64,000 nucleotides of DNA from Planococcus halocryophilus (GTDB lineage Bacteria > Bacillota > Bacilli > Bacillales_A > Planococcaceae): positions 124,001 through 188,000 of the forward strand of contig NZ_JAKVTG010000004.1 in the NCBI RefSeq assembly GCF_022489025.1. Direction: 5' to 3'. Positions 25,771 through 35,102 of the stretch are shown here, one piece after another (position 1 is the stretch's first letter; each line of letters opens with the position of its first letter). Made by a program: the position numbers and the translations under genes. Under the pieces are notes generated by a model. That model did not search any database. It was not told the origin of the DNA and saw only the letters and a program-made list of their open reading frames with translations.

Positions 25771-25999
25771 TTTGTGAATATAATCGAAAATAAATTATTG
25801 GCAGTTCGAAATGTACAAAAAGTTAGATGAAATATAATAAATGGAACTTTGTGTAAGTGAAATGATGAAAAATTCATACTTTTGTAAAAAGAGTGTATCT
25901 TTTTTTTAATATATCCTTTATAATCGAAATTATCAAAAAATAATCATTTAGTAAGCCAAATTTAAAAAATGCTTAACAAATGATTTAGGGGGTGTATTG

Positions 26000-26941
26000 T
26001 TGATATCTTTAATCATACGTCGAGCTTTGCAATTACTATTCTTGTTAGTAGGTATTTCTTTTCTTGTGTTTTCTTCGATGTATATCGCACCAGGGGACCC
26101 GGCATCTGTTATTGGAGGACCTACAGCGACCGAATCAGATATTACTGCGATTCGAGACAATTTGGGATTAAATGATCCTTTCCTTACACAATATGCAAGG
26201 TACGTAGGAAATGCTGTACAAGGTGACTTTGGTTATTCGTACCAGACTAGTCAACCAGTTGCTGATGCCATTATGATCCGGTTTCCTAATACGTTGAAGT
26301 TAGCCATTGCCAGTATGATAGTTGCTGTGATTCTTGGAGTTATTACGGGATTGGTTTCTGCATTAAAACAAAATTCGCTTTTAGATGTCTCGGCAACTAC
26401 TTTTGCTCTTGCAGGGATTTCCATTCCGAATTTTTGGCTAGGGGCATTATTGATTTTAGTGTTTTCTGTAAATCTTCAATGGCTACCTGTAGGAGGAATG
26501 TCGAATCCGTTTTATACAATTGACGGTATTAAAGAATTGATATTACCAGCAATTACACTAGGAACCGGATCGGCGGCTATGATTGCTCGAATGACTCGTT
26601 CCTCGATGTTAGAAGTAATTCGCGCTGATTACGTTCGAACTGCGCGTGCAAAAGGTGTGAAAGAAAAAAATGTCATTTGGATTCATACATTAAAAAATGC
26701 CATGATTCCCATCATTACTGTAATTGGTTTGAACTTCGGACTATTACTAGGTGGCACGATTATTACAGAAAAAGTATTTGCGATTAATGGCGTTGGCCGA
26801 TTAATGATTGATGCTATTGCTGCTCGAGACTTTCCAATGGTACAAGGTTCAGTCTTACTTGTTGCCACGTTATTCGTACTAGTCAATTTAATCGTGGATA
26901 TCGTTTATACGTACATAGATCCACGCATCAAGTATGAATAG
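26000..26941 (+). CDS. Peptide ABC transporter permease (DppB-like)
   Basis: A 313-residue permease of the dipeptide/oligopeptide/nickel family. The start is a TTG (26000, or 25997) after AGGGGGTG. Residues 1-25 form the first membrane helix and the permease EAA loop with RADYVRTARAKGVKEKNVIW near 210 is conserved. First gene of a five-gene operon (permease, permease, binding protein, two ATPases) that imports peptides or similar solutes. Peptide specificity is not decided by the sequence. Confidence 0.9.
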   Translation: MISLIIRRALQLLFLLVGISFLVFSSMYIAPGDPASVIGGPTATESDITAIRDNLGLNDPFLTQYARYVGNAVQGDFGYSYQTSQPVADAIMIRFPNTLKLAIASMIVAVILGVITGLVSALKQNSLLDVSATTFALAGISIPNFWLGALLILVFSVNLQWLPVGGMSNPFYTIDGIKELILPAITLGTGSAAMIARMTRSSMLEVIRADYVRTARAKGVKEKNVIWIHTLKNAMIPIITVIGLNFGLLLGGTIITEKVFAINGVGRLMIDAIAARDFPMVQGSVLLVATLFVLVNLIVDIVYTYIDPRIKYE

Positions 26942-26956
26942 AGAGGAGGAGAAGCT

Positions 26957-27844
26957 ATGACAACAGCAGAAACACTCGAGCTAAAGCCGAAGAAAAGAGA
27001 AAAATATTATGTAACGACGCTCAAACGTTTGTTTAAGAACAAGTTAGCCGTTATTGGACTAGTGATTGTAATTCTTCAAATTCTAATCGCGATTTTCGCT
27101 CCATTTATTACCATTCATGATCCCATCAGGCAAAACTTAGCGAATAGTGAAATGCCAGTTTTTAGTGAAGGGCATTGGTTGGGAACAGACAATTACGGAC
27201 GTGATGTTTGGAGTCGGATCGTTTACGGTGCACGGATTTCCCTTGTTGTAGGAAGTGTAGCTGTCACGTTAGGGCTTGTAGGAGGAATTATTTTAGGAAT
27301 GCTGGCAGGTTATTATCGTAAATTAGATGCCATTATCATGCGTTTTGTGGACTTGCTATTTTCGTTTCCAGGCATCTTGCTCGCTATGTTAATCATAGCG
27401 ATTCTTGGCACTAGCCTAGTAAATGTAGCAATCGCTATCAGCATTTGGTCCATTCCGACATGTGCTCGAATTGTAAGAGGGTCCGTTTTGTCTATAAAAG
27501 AAAAGGAATACATCATGGCCATGCGATCAATGGGTGCATCTGATTTGCGCATCATGGTTCGACACATTTTACCAAACGTTTCGGCACCAATTATCGTATT
27601 CGCTACTATGCGAATGGCGACCGCAATTTTATCGACAGCTGCTCTCAGTTATTTAGGGCTCGGTGCTCAGCCGCCCACTCCTGAATGGGGAGCAATGATT
27701 TCACAGGGACAAGATTTCATGTGGTCTTCACCACATTTGACGATCGTTCCCGGAATTGCAATCATGTTGACGGTTTTTGCTTTTAACGTACTCGGGGATG
27801 GTCTTCGAGATGCGCTTGATCCAAATATGGATTTACAACAATAA
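26957..27844 (+). CDS. Peptide ABC transporter permease (DppC-like)
   Basis: A 295-residue permease with an N-terminal cytoplasmic segment and a first membrane helix near 30-55. The OppC/DppC N-terminal motif LGTDNYGRDVWSRIVYGARISL near residues 75-96 (cut into LGTDNYGRDV and the rest) and the EAA loop EYIMAMRSMGAS near 183 are typical. GAGGAGG lies before ATG 26957. Fifteen bases after the DppB-like gene, it forms the second half of the membrane channel. Confidence 0.92.
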   Translation: MTTAETLELKPKKREKYYVTTLKRLFKNKLAVIGLVIVILQILIAIFAPFITIHDPIRQNLANSEMPVFSEGHWLGTDNYGRDVWSRIVYGARISLVVGSVAVTLGLVGGIILGMLAGYYRKLDAIIMRFVDLLFSFPGILLAMLIIAILGTSLVNVAIAISIWSIPTCARIVRGSVLSIKEKEYIMAMRSMGASDLRIMVRHILPNVSAPIIVFATMRMATAILSTAALSYLGLGAQPPTPEWGAMISQGQDFMWSSPHLTIVPGIAIMLTVFAFNVLGDGLRDALDPNMDLQQ

Positions 27845-27865
27845 AACATACAGGGGGATTTTTTA

Positions 27866-29419
27866 ATGAATAAAAAATGGTTATTTTTAGTAATGTTAAT
27901 AGGCTTACTTATCTTAGGCGCGTGTTCGGAAAGTACAATTCCTGAAGGGACAGAAAGCGGAGGAAGTTCAAGTTCTTCTGAAGCAGGAGACCAAGAAATT
28001 ATTTACGCTTCGACAACAGACGCTGTAGGATTATCTCCAACCATGACGAATGATTCAGTGTCTTCAAGTGTCATGTCTCAGATCTATGAAAATTTGTTTG
28101 AGCGTAATCCAGAAACAATGGAGATTGAACCAAAACTCGCAGAATCCTATGAAAACCCTGATGAACTAACGTGGGTGATTAAGTTGAAAGAAGGAATCGA
28201 ATTTCAAGATGGTACGCCTTTTAATGCAGAAGCAGTAAAATACACATTTGAAAAACTAATTGACCCAGCGACTGCAGCACCGCGTGCATCGTTACTAGAA
28301 CCAATTGATACAGTAACGGCAGTTGATGAAACAACAGTCGAAATAAAAACAAAATACCCATACGGACCTTTGTTGGCCGCTTTGTCTCATTCAAATGCGG
28401 CAATCATTTCTCCAACAGCTGACGAAGCACAGGACTTGATGCAAAATCCAGTGGGCACGGGACCATTTAAATTTGAAAGCTGGAATCAAGGCGACCAAGT
28501 AGTATTAGTAAAAAATGAAGACTATTGGGATGGTGCACCAACACTTGATAAAGTGACGTATAAAGTTGTTCCTGAAGTGTCAACAGCAATTTCTATGTTG
28601 CAAACGGGTGAAGTAAACTTCATTGATGCATTGCCTTCAGAACAACTATCACGTGTGGAATCATTAGAAAATGTTGAAGTAACGAAAAAAGATGGTACGC
28701 CTGTATATTACCTAACATTTAATCACTCACAAGAACGTAACGAAAATCCAGATTTCCGAAAAGCAGTAGCAAGCGCAATCAACCGGGATGCCTTTGTTGA
28801 AAAATTGAATGGACTCGGCGTAAGAAGTAACAGCGTTCTTGGGCCTCAAGTTTTCGGTTACGATGAGTCAGCTGACGAAGCAGGAACTGCATATGATCCA
28901 GAAGCAGCTAAGCAATTGGTAGAAGAAAATGGGTTTGGTGACGAGCCAATCAAATTACTAGCGGCTAACCGAGATAATTTTATTCTTATGGCAGAAATCG
29001 TTCAAGCACAATTAACAGAAGCTGGATTTAATGTGGAAATTGAAACAATGGAATGGGCAACATTCCTTGATACAGCAAGAGCGGGAGAATATGATTTAAC
29101 TTTCTTAAGCTGGTCTAACGTAACAAGTGACGGTTCTGAAATGCTTTATCCTAACTTCCACTCAGACAACGTAGGAGCTTCAAACCGAGCGCAATACAGT
29201 AATCCAGAATTCGATAAACTTGTTGAAGCATCACGCACAACCGTAGACCAAGATGAACGCAAGCAATTTTTAGATGAAGCGAACCAGTTAATGTTAGATG
29301 AAGATGCGGTCGTTGTGATGTATCACGGTGTCGTAACTGCAGCTACAGATGCATCGATTAAAGGACTTGAATTAGATCCGAACGGCCAATGGTTCTTACA
29401 AAATGTAACAAGAGAGTAG
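27866..29419 (+). CDS. Peptide ABC transporter substrate-binding lipoprotein
   Basis: A 517-residue solute-binding protein of family 5 (DppA/OppA). Residues 1-19 are a lipoprotein signal with lipobox LGAC and Cys20, followed by a Ser/Gly/Glu linker. The family-5 signature is seen as LAESYENPDELTWVIKLKEG near residue 95 with FQDGTPFNAEAVKYTFEK at 117-134. Near 185-205 lies NPVGTGPFKFESW. It would capture peptides outside the cell and pass them to the two permeases. AGGGGG precedes ATG 27866. Confidence 0.93.
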   Translation: MNKKWLFLVMLIGLLILGACSESTIPEGTESGGSSSSSEAGDQEIIYASTTDAVGLSPTMTNDSVSSSVMSQIYENLFERNPETMEIEPKLAESYENPDELTWVIKLKEGIEFQDGTPFNAEAVKYTFEKLIDPATAAPRASLLEPIDTVTAVDETTVEIKTKYPYGPLLAALSHSNAAIISPTADEAQDLMQNPVGTGPFKFESWNQGDQVVLVKNEDYWDGAPTLDKVTYKVVPEVSTAISMLQTGEVNFIDALPSEQLSRVESLENVEVTKKDGTPVYYLTFNHSQERNENPDFRKAVASAINRDAFVEKLNGLGVRSNSVLGPQVFGYDESADEAGTAYDPEAAKQLVEENGFGDEPIKLLAANRDNFILMAEIVQAQLTEAGFNVEIETMEWATFLDTARAGEYDLTFLSWSNVTSDGSEMLYPNFHSDNVGASNRAQYSNPEFDKLVEASRTTVDQDERKQFLDEANQLMLDEDAVVVMYHGVVTAATDASIKGLELDPNGQWFLQNVTRE

Positions 29420-29426
29420 GGAAAGT

Positions 29427-30443
29427 ATGGCAGAGACATTACTTGAAGTGAAAAATCTAGTAACATCTTTTCGTACAGGAGAAGGTTCATTACAAGCGGT
29501 GAGAGATGTCTCTTTTCATGTAGATAAAGGAGAAACTTTGTGCATCGTTGGAGAATCTGGTTGCGGAAAAAGTATAACCTCTTTATCTGTAATGAGGCTT
29601 CTTCCTTCCAACGGTTCGATTGAAAATGGAGAGATTTTATTTAATGGAGAGTCTCTTCAAAAGCTTTCACCCGAGAAAATGCGACGCATTCGAGGGAATA
29701 AGATGTCGATGATTTTTCAGGAACCTATGACTGCTTTGAATCCGGTACTGACCATCGGTTATCAATTACGGGAACCTTTGCTCTTACATCATAAGTTATC
29801 TAAAAAAGAAGCGAGTAAACAAAGCATTGAATTGCTTAGGCAAGTAGGGATTCCCAATCCAGATAATAGGTTAAACCAATATCCGCATGAGTTAAGCGGA
29901 GGGATGAGGCAACGTGTCATGATTGCCATGGCACTCGCTTGCCACCCGAGCTTGTTGATAGCCGACGAACCAACAACTGCTTTAGACGTAACAATTCAAG
30001 CGCAAATTTTAGACTTAATTAAAGACTTGAAAGACAAATTGGATATGGGAGTTTTGATGATTACGCATGATATGGGCGTTGTCGCAGAAGTAGCCGATCG
30101 AGTTATGGTCATGTATGCAGGTAAAAAAATTGAAGAAGGACCTGTGCGTGAAATTTTTGAGAATCCTCAACATCCCTATACAATTGGGTTGTTAAATTCT
30201 GTACCAAATGTAGACGATCCCGAATTCGAGTTAGAACCGATTCCTGGAAATATGCCTGGTCTAAATGATGAGATATCCGGCTGTCGCTTCCATCCACGTT
30301 GTAAGTTTGCAATGGATAAATGCAAAACAGACGTGCCTCCAGAATTCCGTGCAGGAAAAGGACATTATGCGAGCTGCTGGCTAGCTGATAAGGAGGCTGA
30401 AACGGTTGACAACAATCCAAGAAAAATCACCCTTAAAGTCTGA
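29427..30443 (+). CDS. Peptide ABC transporter ATP-binding protein (DppD-like)
   Basis: A 338-residue ATPase. Walker A GESGCGKS is near residue 44, the signature LSGGMRQRVMIAMAL near 155 and Walker B LLIADEPTTALDV near 175. The C-terminal oligopeptide-transporter domain contains four Cys (CRFHPRCKFAMDKC near 290-305 and a later Cys), which in the Opp/Dpp family form an iron-sulfur or zinc-like site. It overlaps the next ATPase gene by 38 bases. Confidence 0.93.
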   Translation: MAETLLEVKNLVTSFRTGEGSLQAVRDVSFHVDKGETLCIVGESGCGKSITSLSVMRLLPSNGSIENGEILFNGESLQKLSPEKMRRIRGNKMSMIFQEPMTALNPVLTIGYQLREPLLLHHKLSKKEASKQSIELLRQVGIPNPDNRLNQYPHELSGGMRQRVMIAMALACHPSLLIADEPTTALDVTIQAQILDLIKDLKDKLDMGVLMITHDMGVVAEVADRVMVMYAGKKIEEGPVREIFENPQHPYTIGLLNSVPNVDDPEFELEPIPGNMPGLNDEISGCRFHPRCKFAMDKCKTDVPPEFRAGKGHYASCWLADKEAETVDNNPRKITLKV

Positions 30444-31404
30444 TATACTCTTAGAGTTAAATAGCGTAAAAAAATACTTTCCAATTAAAGGTGGCTTGCT
30501 AAAACGAGTTACTGGAAATGTGAAAGCAGTGGAATCTGTTTCTTTAAAGCTCTACAAAGGGGAAAGTCTTGGCGTAGTTGGAGAATCAGGGTGTGGTAAA
30601 TCTACGCTTGGCAGAACGATTTTAGGGCTCGAAGAATTAACGGATGGAAAAATTTATTTTAATGAGCAGGAAATTCAAGATTTAAAACGAAAAGAGAAGA
30701 AGAAGTTTGTTAAAGAAATGCAAATGATTTTCCAGGATCCTTATGCATCTTTAAATCCGCGACAACGGGTGGGACATGCGTTAGATGAAGTTTTTAAAAT
30801 GCATACGGATATGTCGTTAAAAGAAAGAAGAGATTCGGTAGAAGACTTACTAAAAGAAGTAGGCTTGAAACCTGAACATTATGATCGCTATCCACATGAA
30901 TTTAGTGGTGGTCAACGTCAACGAATTGGAATTGCGCGGGCAATCGCGTTAAATCCTCAGTTTATTATTTGTGATGAAGCTGTATCTGCACTAGACGTTT
31001 CTGTACAAGCACAAATTTTAAAACTGTTGAAAACATTGCAGGAAAAGTATAAGCTGTCGTATTTATTTATCTCACATGATTTGGGCGTGGTACGCTACTT
31101 TTGTGACCGAGTACTCGTAATGTATTTAGGGAATACAGTAGAGATGAGTACGGTTTCTGAAATTTTTAACAAACCGCTTCATCCGTATACGCAAGCATTA
31201 TTGTCTGCAATCCCAAGGCCAACAGTGAATGCTAAAAAAGAACGTGTACGTTTAGTTGGGGATATGCCAAACCCTGCAAATCCGCCTTCGGGCTGTGCTT
31301 TTCATACGAGATGTCCTATCGCACAAGAGATTTGCAAAGTGGATCGACCCGCATTTATCGAACACGAAAAAGATCATTTTGCAGCTTGCCATTTTGCCGG
31401 ATAA
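30406..31404 (+). CDS. Peptide ABC transporter ATP-binding protein (DppF-like)
   Basis: A 332-residue ATPase starting at TTG 30406 with AAGGAGGC upstream. Walker A GESGCGKSTLGRT is near residue 61, signature FSGGQRQRIGIARAI near 165 and Walker B FIICDEAVSALDV near 185. The C-terminal Cys-rich extension (CAFHTRCPIAQEICK, later C) is again present. Together with the DppD-like subunit it forms the heterodimeric motor. It ends the transporter operon before a strong terminator. Confidence 0.93.
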   Translation: MTTIQEKSPLKSDILLELNSVKKYFPIKGGLLKRVTGNVKAVESVSLKLYKGESLGVVGESGCGKSTLGRTILGLEELTDGKIYFNEQEIQDLKRKEKKKFVKEMQMIFQDPYASLNPRQRVGHALDEVFKMHTDMSLKERRDSVEDLLKEVGLKPEHYDRYPHEFSGGQRQRIGIARAIALNPQFIICDEAVSALDVSVQAQILKLLKTLQEKYKLSYLFISHDLGVVRYFCDRVLVMYLGNTVEMSTVSEIFNKPLHPYTQALLSAIPRPTVNAKKERVRLVGDMPNPANPPSGCAFHTRCPIAQEICKVDRPAFIEHEKDHFAACHFAG

Positions 31405-31407
31405 CGA

Positions 31408-31447
31408 AAAAGCCGAATGCGGAAGCGGTTCCGCATTCGGCTTTTAT
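31408..31447 (+). terminator. Strong intrinsic terminator of peptide transporter operon
   Basis: A perfect 17-bp stem (31408-31424 with 31429-31445) and a four-base loop. It lies just behind the stop codon; the ribosome site of the next gene begins nine bases later. Confidence 0.9.
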
Positions 31448-31466
31448 ACTGACAGGAGGAATTGTA

Positions 31467-33071
31467 ATGGATTATTTGCACAACCCGTTTGCAGCACAAA
31501 GGCAAACCGTATTTTCAAAAAAAGGAATGGTGGCGACTTCGCAACCATTAGCTGCACAAGCTGGCATTGAAGTAATGCAAAATGGAGGTAATGCTATTGA
31601 TGCGGCGATTGCCACTGCTGCCGCATTAACTGTAGTTGAACCTACTTCAAACGGCATTGGCGGAGATGCCTTTGCCTTAGTATGGGTCAAGGACAAGCTG
31701 CACGGCTTGAACAGCTCCGGTCCTGCACCTAAAAGTATTTCTCCGGAAGCAGTTAAAGCACTTGGCTTTGAAAAAATGCCAACGCACGGCTTAGTACCTG
31801 TGACAGTTCCAGGAGTGCCAGCTGCTTGGGCTGAGCTATCGAAGAAATTCGGTAAGTTATCACTTGCAGAAGCCTTGAAGCCTGCGATTCGTTATGCCGA
31901 GGAAGGCTATCCGTTAACACCAATTCTCGGGAAGTATTGGCAAGCAGCTTATGCCAAATACAAAGATTCATTTACAAGTGAAGAATATCAAGGGTGGTTT
32001 GATACATTTGCACCAAATGGTCGAGCACCTGAAATTGGTGAGATGTGGTCTTCTCCTGGTCATGCTAAAACATTAATTGAAATTGGCCAAACCGATGCAC
32101 GCTCTTTTTATGAAGGTGCCATTGCAGATAAAATTGATCGCTTTATGAAAAAACACGAAGGATTTTTAGCAAAAGAAGATTTAGAGGCATTTGAACCACA
32201 ATGGGTAGAGCCGGTTTCAACCGATTACCGAGGATATAAAGTTTGGGAGATTCCACCGAACGGACAAGGCATGGTCGCATTAATGGCCTTAAACATTTTC
32301 AAAGAACTCAACCAACCTAAATGGCAATCTGCGGAAACGTATCATGAGCAAATTGAAGCGATGAAACTTGCGTTTACAGATGGCAAAGCGTTTATTACAG
32401 AACCAGAAAACATGCCTGTCAGCACAGAGCATTTGCTCTCAGAAGAATATGCAGCAGCACGTGCCAAAACAATTGGTGAAAAAGCATCTGACCCAGAACC
32501 ATATGAATTGCCAAAAGGCGGAACCGTTTATTTATCAGCAGCAGATGAAGAAGGCAATATGATCTCTTATATTCAAAGTAATTACATGGGCTTTGGTTCA
32601 GGAATTGTCATTCCAGGAACCGGCATTGGTCTGCAAAACCGTGGAGCGGACTTTTCATTAGATCCAGAGCATCCCAATGTATTAGCTGGAGGGAAACGAA
32701 CATTCCATACGATTATTCCAGGATTCCTAACAAAAGACGGTAAAGCTGTTGGACCATTTGGTGTTATGGGTGGTTATATGCAGCCACAAGGGCATTTCCA
32801 AGTGGTAACCAACACCATTGATTATCTACTGAATCCACAGGCGGCGCTCGATGCACCAAGATGGCAATGGATGGAAGGGAAAACGGTTTTAGTAGAACCA
32901 GACTTCCCGAATTATTTAGCGCAAGCATTATCCCGAAAAGGTCATCAAATTCAAGTAGCGACAGATGGTGGAAGTTTTGGGCGAGGTCAAATTATTTGGC
33001 GCAATCCTGAAACAGGTGTATTGGCCGGAGGCACTGAATCGCGTACGGATGGTTCGGTGGCTGTTTGGTAG
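31467..33071 (+). CDS. Gamma-glutamyltransferase family protein (YwrD-like)
   Basis: A 534-residue protein started at ATG 31467, with AGGAGGA eight bases upstream; an earlier frame start lies inside the preceding gene and is rejected. The N-terminal segment GMVATSQPLAAQAGIEVM and NAIDAAIATAAAL near residues 30-55 are typical of the large subunit. Autoprocessing probably occurs before Thr353 (GGT-VYLSAADEEGN), which becomes the N-terminal nucleophile of the small subunit. There is no signal peptide, as in B. subtilis YwrD and unlike the secreted Ggt. It would cleave gamma-glutamyl compounds such as glutathione. A chromate transporter pair follows with a start only 27 bases later. Confidence 0.9.
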   Translation: MDYLHNPFAAQRQTVFSKKGMVATSQPLAAQAGIEVMQNGGNAIDAAIATAAALTVVEPTSNGIGGDAFALVWVKDKLHGLNSSGPAPKSISPEAVKALGFEKMPTHGLVPVTVPGVPAAWAELSKKFGKLSLAEALKPAIRYAEEGYPLTPILGKYWQAAYAKYKDSFTSEEYQGWFDTFAPNGRAPEIGEMWSSPGHAKTLIEIGQTDARSFYEGAIADKIDRFMKKHEGFLAKEDLEAFEPQWVEPVSTDYRGYKVWEIPPNGQGMVALMALNIFKELNQPKWQSAETYHEQIEAMKLAFTDGKAFITEPENMPVSTEHLLSEEYAAARAKTIGEKASDPEPYELPKGGTVYLSAADEEGNMISYIQSNYMGFGSGIVIPGTGIGLQNRGADFSLDPEHPNVLAGGKRTFHTIIPGFLTKDGKAVGPFGVMGGYMQPQGHFQVVTNTIDYLLNPQAALDAPRWQWMEGKTVLVEPDFPNYLAQALSRKGHQIQVATDGGSFGRGQIIWRNPETGVLAGGTESRTDGSVAVW

Positions 33072-33097
33072 GCCTCAAGAAAGTGGGGGAAGAGCAA

Positions 33098-33664
33098 ATG
33101 GGAAGTTCTAAGCTGAAAATCAATAAAGACTTATTTTTAGCATTTTTCCGTGTGGGTCTTCTGGGATTCGGCGGTGGACCTGCTGCGATTCCGCTTTTTC
33201 ACCGCGAAGCCGTCGTCAATTATGAATGGATGACAGAAGATGAATTCGGAGATACCTTAGCTTTAGGAAATACAATGCCAGGACCTATTGCCACTAAAAT
33301 GGCAGGTTATATTGGTTATCGTGTGAACGGTGTAATTGGCTGTATTGTTGCGCTTATTGCTACAGTTGTTCCTACTGTTATCTTAATGATTATCTTATTG
33401 GGTATTTTACAAAAATATAAAAATCTCGAATGGGTCAATAGCATGTCTGCGGCTGTAGTACCAGTTGTTGGAGTCATGCTTGCTATTATGACATGGGACT
33501 TTTTCCAAAAGTCAGGTAAGTCTTTAGGTATGGGTCGCGCCATAGCGTTTACAGCGATTGCTGTTGTCTTACTAGAATTATTAAATATTCATCCAGCAAT
33601 TGTCATTTTAGGAATTTTAATCGTTTCCTTAACTTCCTTCAAAAAAGGAGGTAGATCTAAATGA
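33098..33664 (+). CDS. Chromate transporter, N-terminal-type short subunit
   Basis: A 188-residue CHR-family protein, one half of a two-gene chromate (or sulfate-like anion) exporter. ATG 33098 has GGGGGA upstream. The conserved GLLGFGGGPAAIPLFHREAV near residues 20-40, ALGNTMPGPIATKMAGYIGY near 60-80 (each cut at 20) and five or six membrane segments are present. It overlaps the second half by four bases (ATGA), and the two proteins resemble one another, which matches the paired short-chain CHR genes of Bacillus (ywrA/ywrB type). Confidence 0.87.
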   Translation: MGSSKLKINKDLFLAFFRVGLLGFGGGPAAIPLFHREAVVNYEWMTEDEFGDTLALGNTMPGPIATKMAGYIGYRVNGVIGCIVALIATVVPTVILMIILLGILQKYKNLEWVNSMSAAVVPVVGVMLAIMTWDFFQKSGKSLGMGRAIAFTAIAVVLLELLNIHPAIVILGILIVSLTSFKKGGRSK

Positions 33665-34194
33665 TTTACTGGTACCTCTTTTTAGCATTTTTTATTCCAG
33701 GTATATTGGGGTACGGAGGTGGACCGGCTTCAATTCCGCTTGTGGAAAAAGAAGTGGTGGATCGTTACAGTTGGATGACAACGCAAGAATTTGGAGAAGT
33801 GCTTGCGTTAGGAAATGCTTTGCCAGGTCCAATTGCGACCAAAATGGCAGGCTATATCGGTTATGCAGAAGGTGGAATACTCGGAGCAAGTGTAGCTTTA
33901 TTTGCCTCTGTCGCGCCGTCTCTTATTTTAATGGTGTTATTAATGGTGACGCTTTTAAAATACAAGGATTCCCCGAAAGTAAAAAACATCACCAAACTGG
34001 TTCGCCCAGTTATTGCAGTATTACTTGGTGCAATGACATTTCAGTTTTTTATGACTTCTATTGATAGCTCAGGCACGATACAAACGATTGTATTAGTTGT
34101 TCTCAGCTATTGGTTATTGGAAATCAGAAAAGTACATCCAGCACTAGTCATTTTAATGGCACTCGTTTATGGTGCGATATCGGGTATTGTGTAA
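33661..34194 (+). CDS. Chromate transporter, C-terminal-type short subunit
   Basis: A 177-residue CHR protein with the motifs GYGGGPASIPLVEKEVVDRY near residue 17 and ALGNALPGPIATKMAGYIGY near 48. Both halves of the pair carry a full CHR motif, so the pair works as a heterodimer and is not a frameshifted single gene. Overlap with the upstream gene shows translational coupling. A terminator follows. Confidence 0.88.
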   Translation: MIYWYLFLAFFIPGILGYGGGPASIPLVEKEVVDRYSWMTTQEFGEVLALGNALPGPIATKMAGYIGYAEGGILGASVALFASVAPSLILMVLLMVTLLKYKDSPKVKNITKLVRPVIAVLLGAMTFQFFMTSIDSSGTIQTIVLVVLSYWLLEIRKVHPALVILMALVYGAISGIV

Positions 34195-34214
34195 ACCAAT
34201 AAAGAGATCTATCT

Positions 34215-34252
34215 AAGGCCATCCGAATGTCGGGTGGCCTTTCTATTTTATA
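34215..34252 (+). terminator. Intrinsic terminator after chromate transporter genes
   Basis: A 12-bp stem with one wobble (34215-34226 with 34230-34241), then T-rich bases. Confidence 0.75.
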
Positions 34253-34270
34253 AAGCATGTAAGCAAAGTT

Positions 34271-34298
34271 ATTTACTTTTAATTCGAGATGGTATATT
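34271..34298 (+). promoter_or_regulatory. Promoter of Rrf2 gene carrying the TTTAATTCGAGAT motif
   Basis: ATTTAC (34271-34276) with TATATT (34293-34298), 16 bases apart, is a plausible sigma-A promoter for the Rrf2 gene. Its spacer holds TTTAATTCGAGAT (34278-34290). The same 13 bases are repeated in the promoter of the MhqD-like gene at 36060-36071, suggesting that one regulator binds both places. The motif resembles half of the MhqR operator of B. subtilis, TATCTCGAATTCGAGATA. Confidence 0.6.
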
Positions 34299-34347
34299 GT
34301 AGATAACGAGGATAGTTATTGTCCGTAATTGAAAGAGGGTGATTTGG

Positions 34348-34830
34348 GTGCATATGAAACCAGGTGTAGAGCAATCGGTATATGCAGTGTTGTTATTAAA
34401 TATGCTTCCGGAGAAAGCAGTTCTTCCGGGTGAAGCAATTAGTCAGCAGTTAGGAACTTCTCCAACATATTTTCAAAAATTATTAAGAAAACTGGTCAGT
34501 GCAGGCTTGATCACATCTGTACCAGGTGTCAAAGGCGGATTTAAACTTAAAAAAAAACCAGAAGATATTAATGTATTTGATATATATGTGGCCATTGAAG
34601 GTCAGCAATCGCTTTATTCACCGAGTGGGGTATTGAGTGATTTATTGGAACTCGAAGAATCTGAACGCTGCTGTTTATTAACTGAGTTAATGGTAGAAGC
34701 TGAAAGCGCATGGCGCTCTCGCATGGAACAAGAAACAATCGAATCTCTTTCACAAAAAATGAAAGAACAGAGATTTCAAAAGAAAGCGACCGAATTAGCC
34801 GATTGGCTAGAACAAAAACTAGTCACTTAA
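34348..34830 (+). CDS. Rrf2 family transcriptional regulator
   Basis: A 160-residue regulator, started at GTG 34348, nine bases after AGAGGG (an ATG at 34354 is also possible). Residues 5-60 contain the Rrf2 winged helix-turn-helix (MKPGVEQSVYAVLLLNML, TSPTYFQKLLRKL, PGVKGGFKL). Two adjacent Cys (ERCCLL near 113) are the only obvious sensing residues; the three-Cys iron-sulfur pattern of NsrR/IscR is absent. The promoter bears a motif shared with the MhqD-like gene, so it may regulate itself and that gene in response to electrophiles or thiol stress. Confidence 0.85.
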   Translation: MHMKPGVEQSVYAVLLLNMLPEKAVLPGEAISQQLGTSPTYFQKLLRKLVSAGLITSVPGVKGGFKLKKKPEDINVFDIYVAIEGQQSLYSPSGVLSDLLELEESERCCLLTELMVEAESAWRSRMEQETIESLSQKMKEQRFQKKATELADWLEQKLVT

Positions 34831-34848
34831 CAGAAAAGAGGAATTAGG

Positions 34849-35067
34849 ATGATAGATATTTTACCGCGTATTAACCAATTAGCAAAAAAAGCTCGTCAAG
34901 AAGGACTGACAAATGCCGAAACAGTAGAGCGCCAAGTATTACGCGAAGATTATTTACGCGCAATTCGTGGACAAGTCGAGTCGACTGTTACGAGCATGAA
35001 AGTCATTGACCCACTTGGGGATGATGTTACACCTGACAAAGTACGAATGAAAAAACAAGCAATCTAA
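34849..35067 (+). CDS. UPF0291 (DUF896/YnzC-like) protein
   Basis: A 72-residue protein of the UPF0291 family. [20 protein letters not shown] at the start, [16 protein letters not shown] near residue 25 and the [15 protein letters not shown] segment near 52 are conserved. The known B. subtilis member YnzC folds into a short helical hairpin; its role is not established. GAGGAATTAGG lies before ATG 34849. It probably shares a transcript with the Rrf2 gene upstream. Confidence 0.9.
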   Translation: MIDILPRINQLAKKARQEGLTNAETVERQVLREDYLRAIRGQVESTVTSMKVIDPLGDDVTPDKVRMKKQAI

Positions 35068-35102
35068 ACACAGGAAGCTCAAATAGAGAAGGGAAGAACG
35101 AT

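Noticed and set aside
31311..31466. N-terminal extension of the gamma-glutamyltransferase into the ATPase gene
   Set aside because: It would cross a strong terminator and lacks a ribosome site; ATG 31467 has AGGAGGA at the right distance.
33098..34194. Chromate transporter broken by a frameshift
   Set aside because: Each half has its own start, ribosome site and full CHR motif, and the ATGA overlap is a coupled two-gene arrangement known for short-chain CHR proteins.
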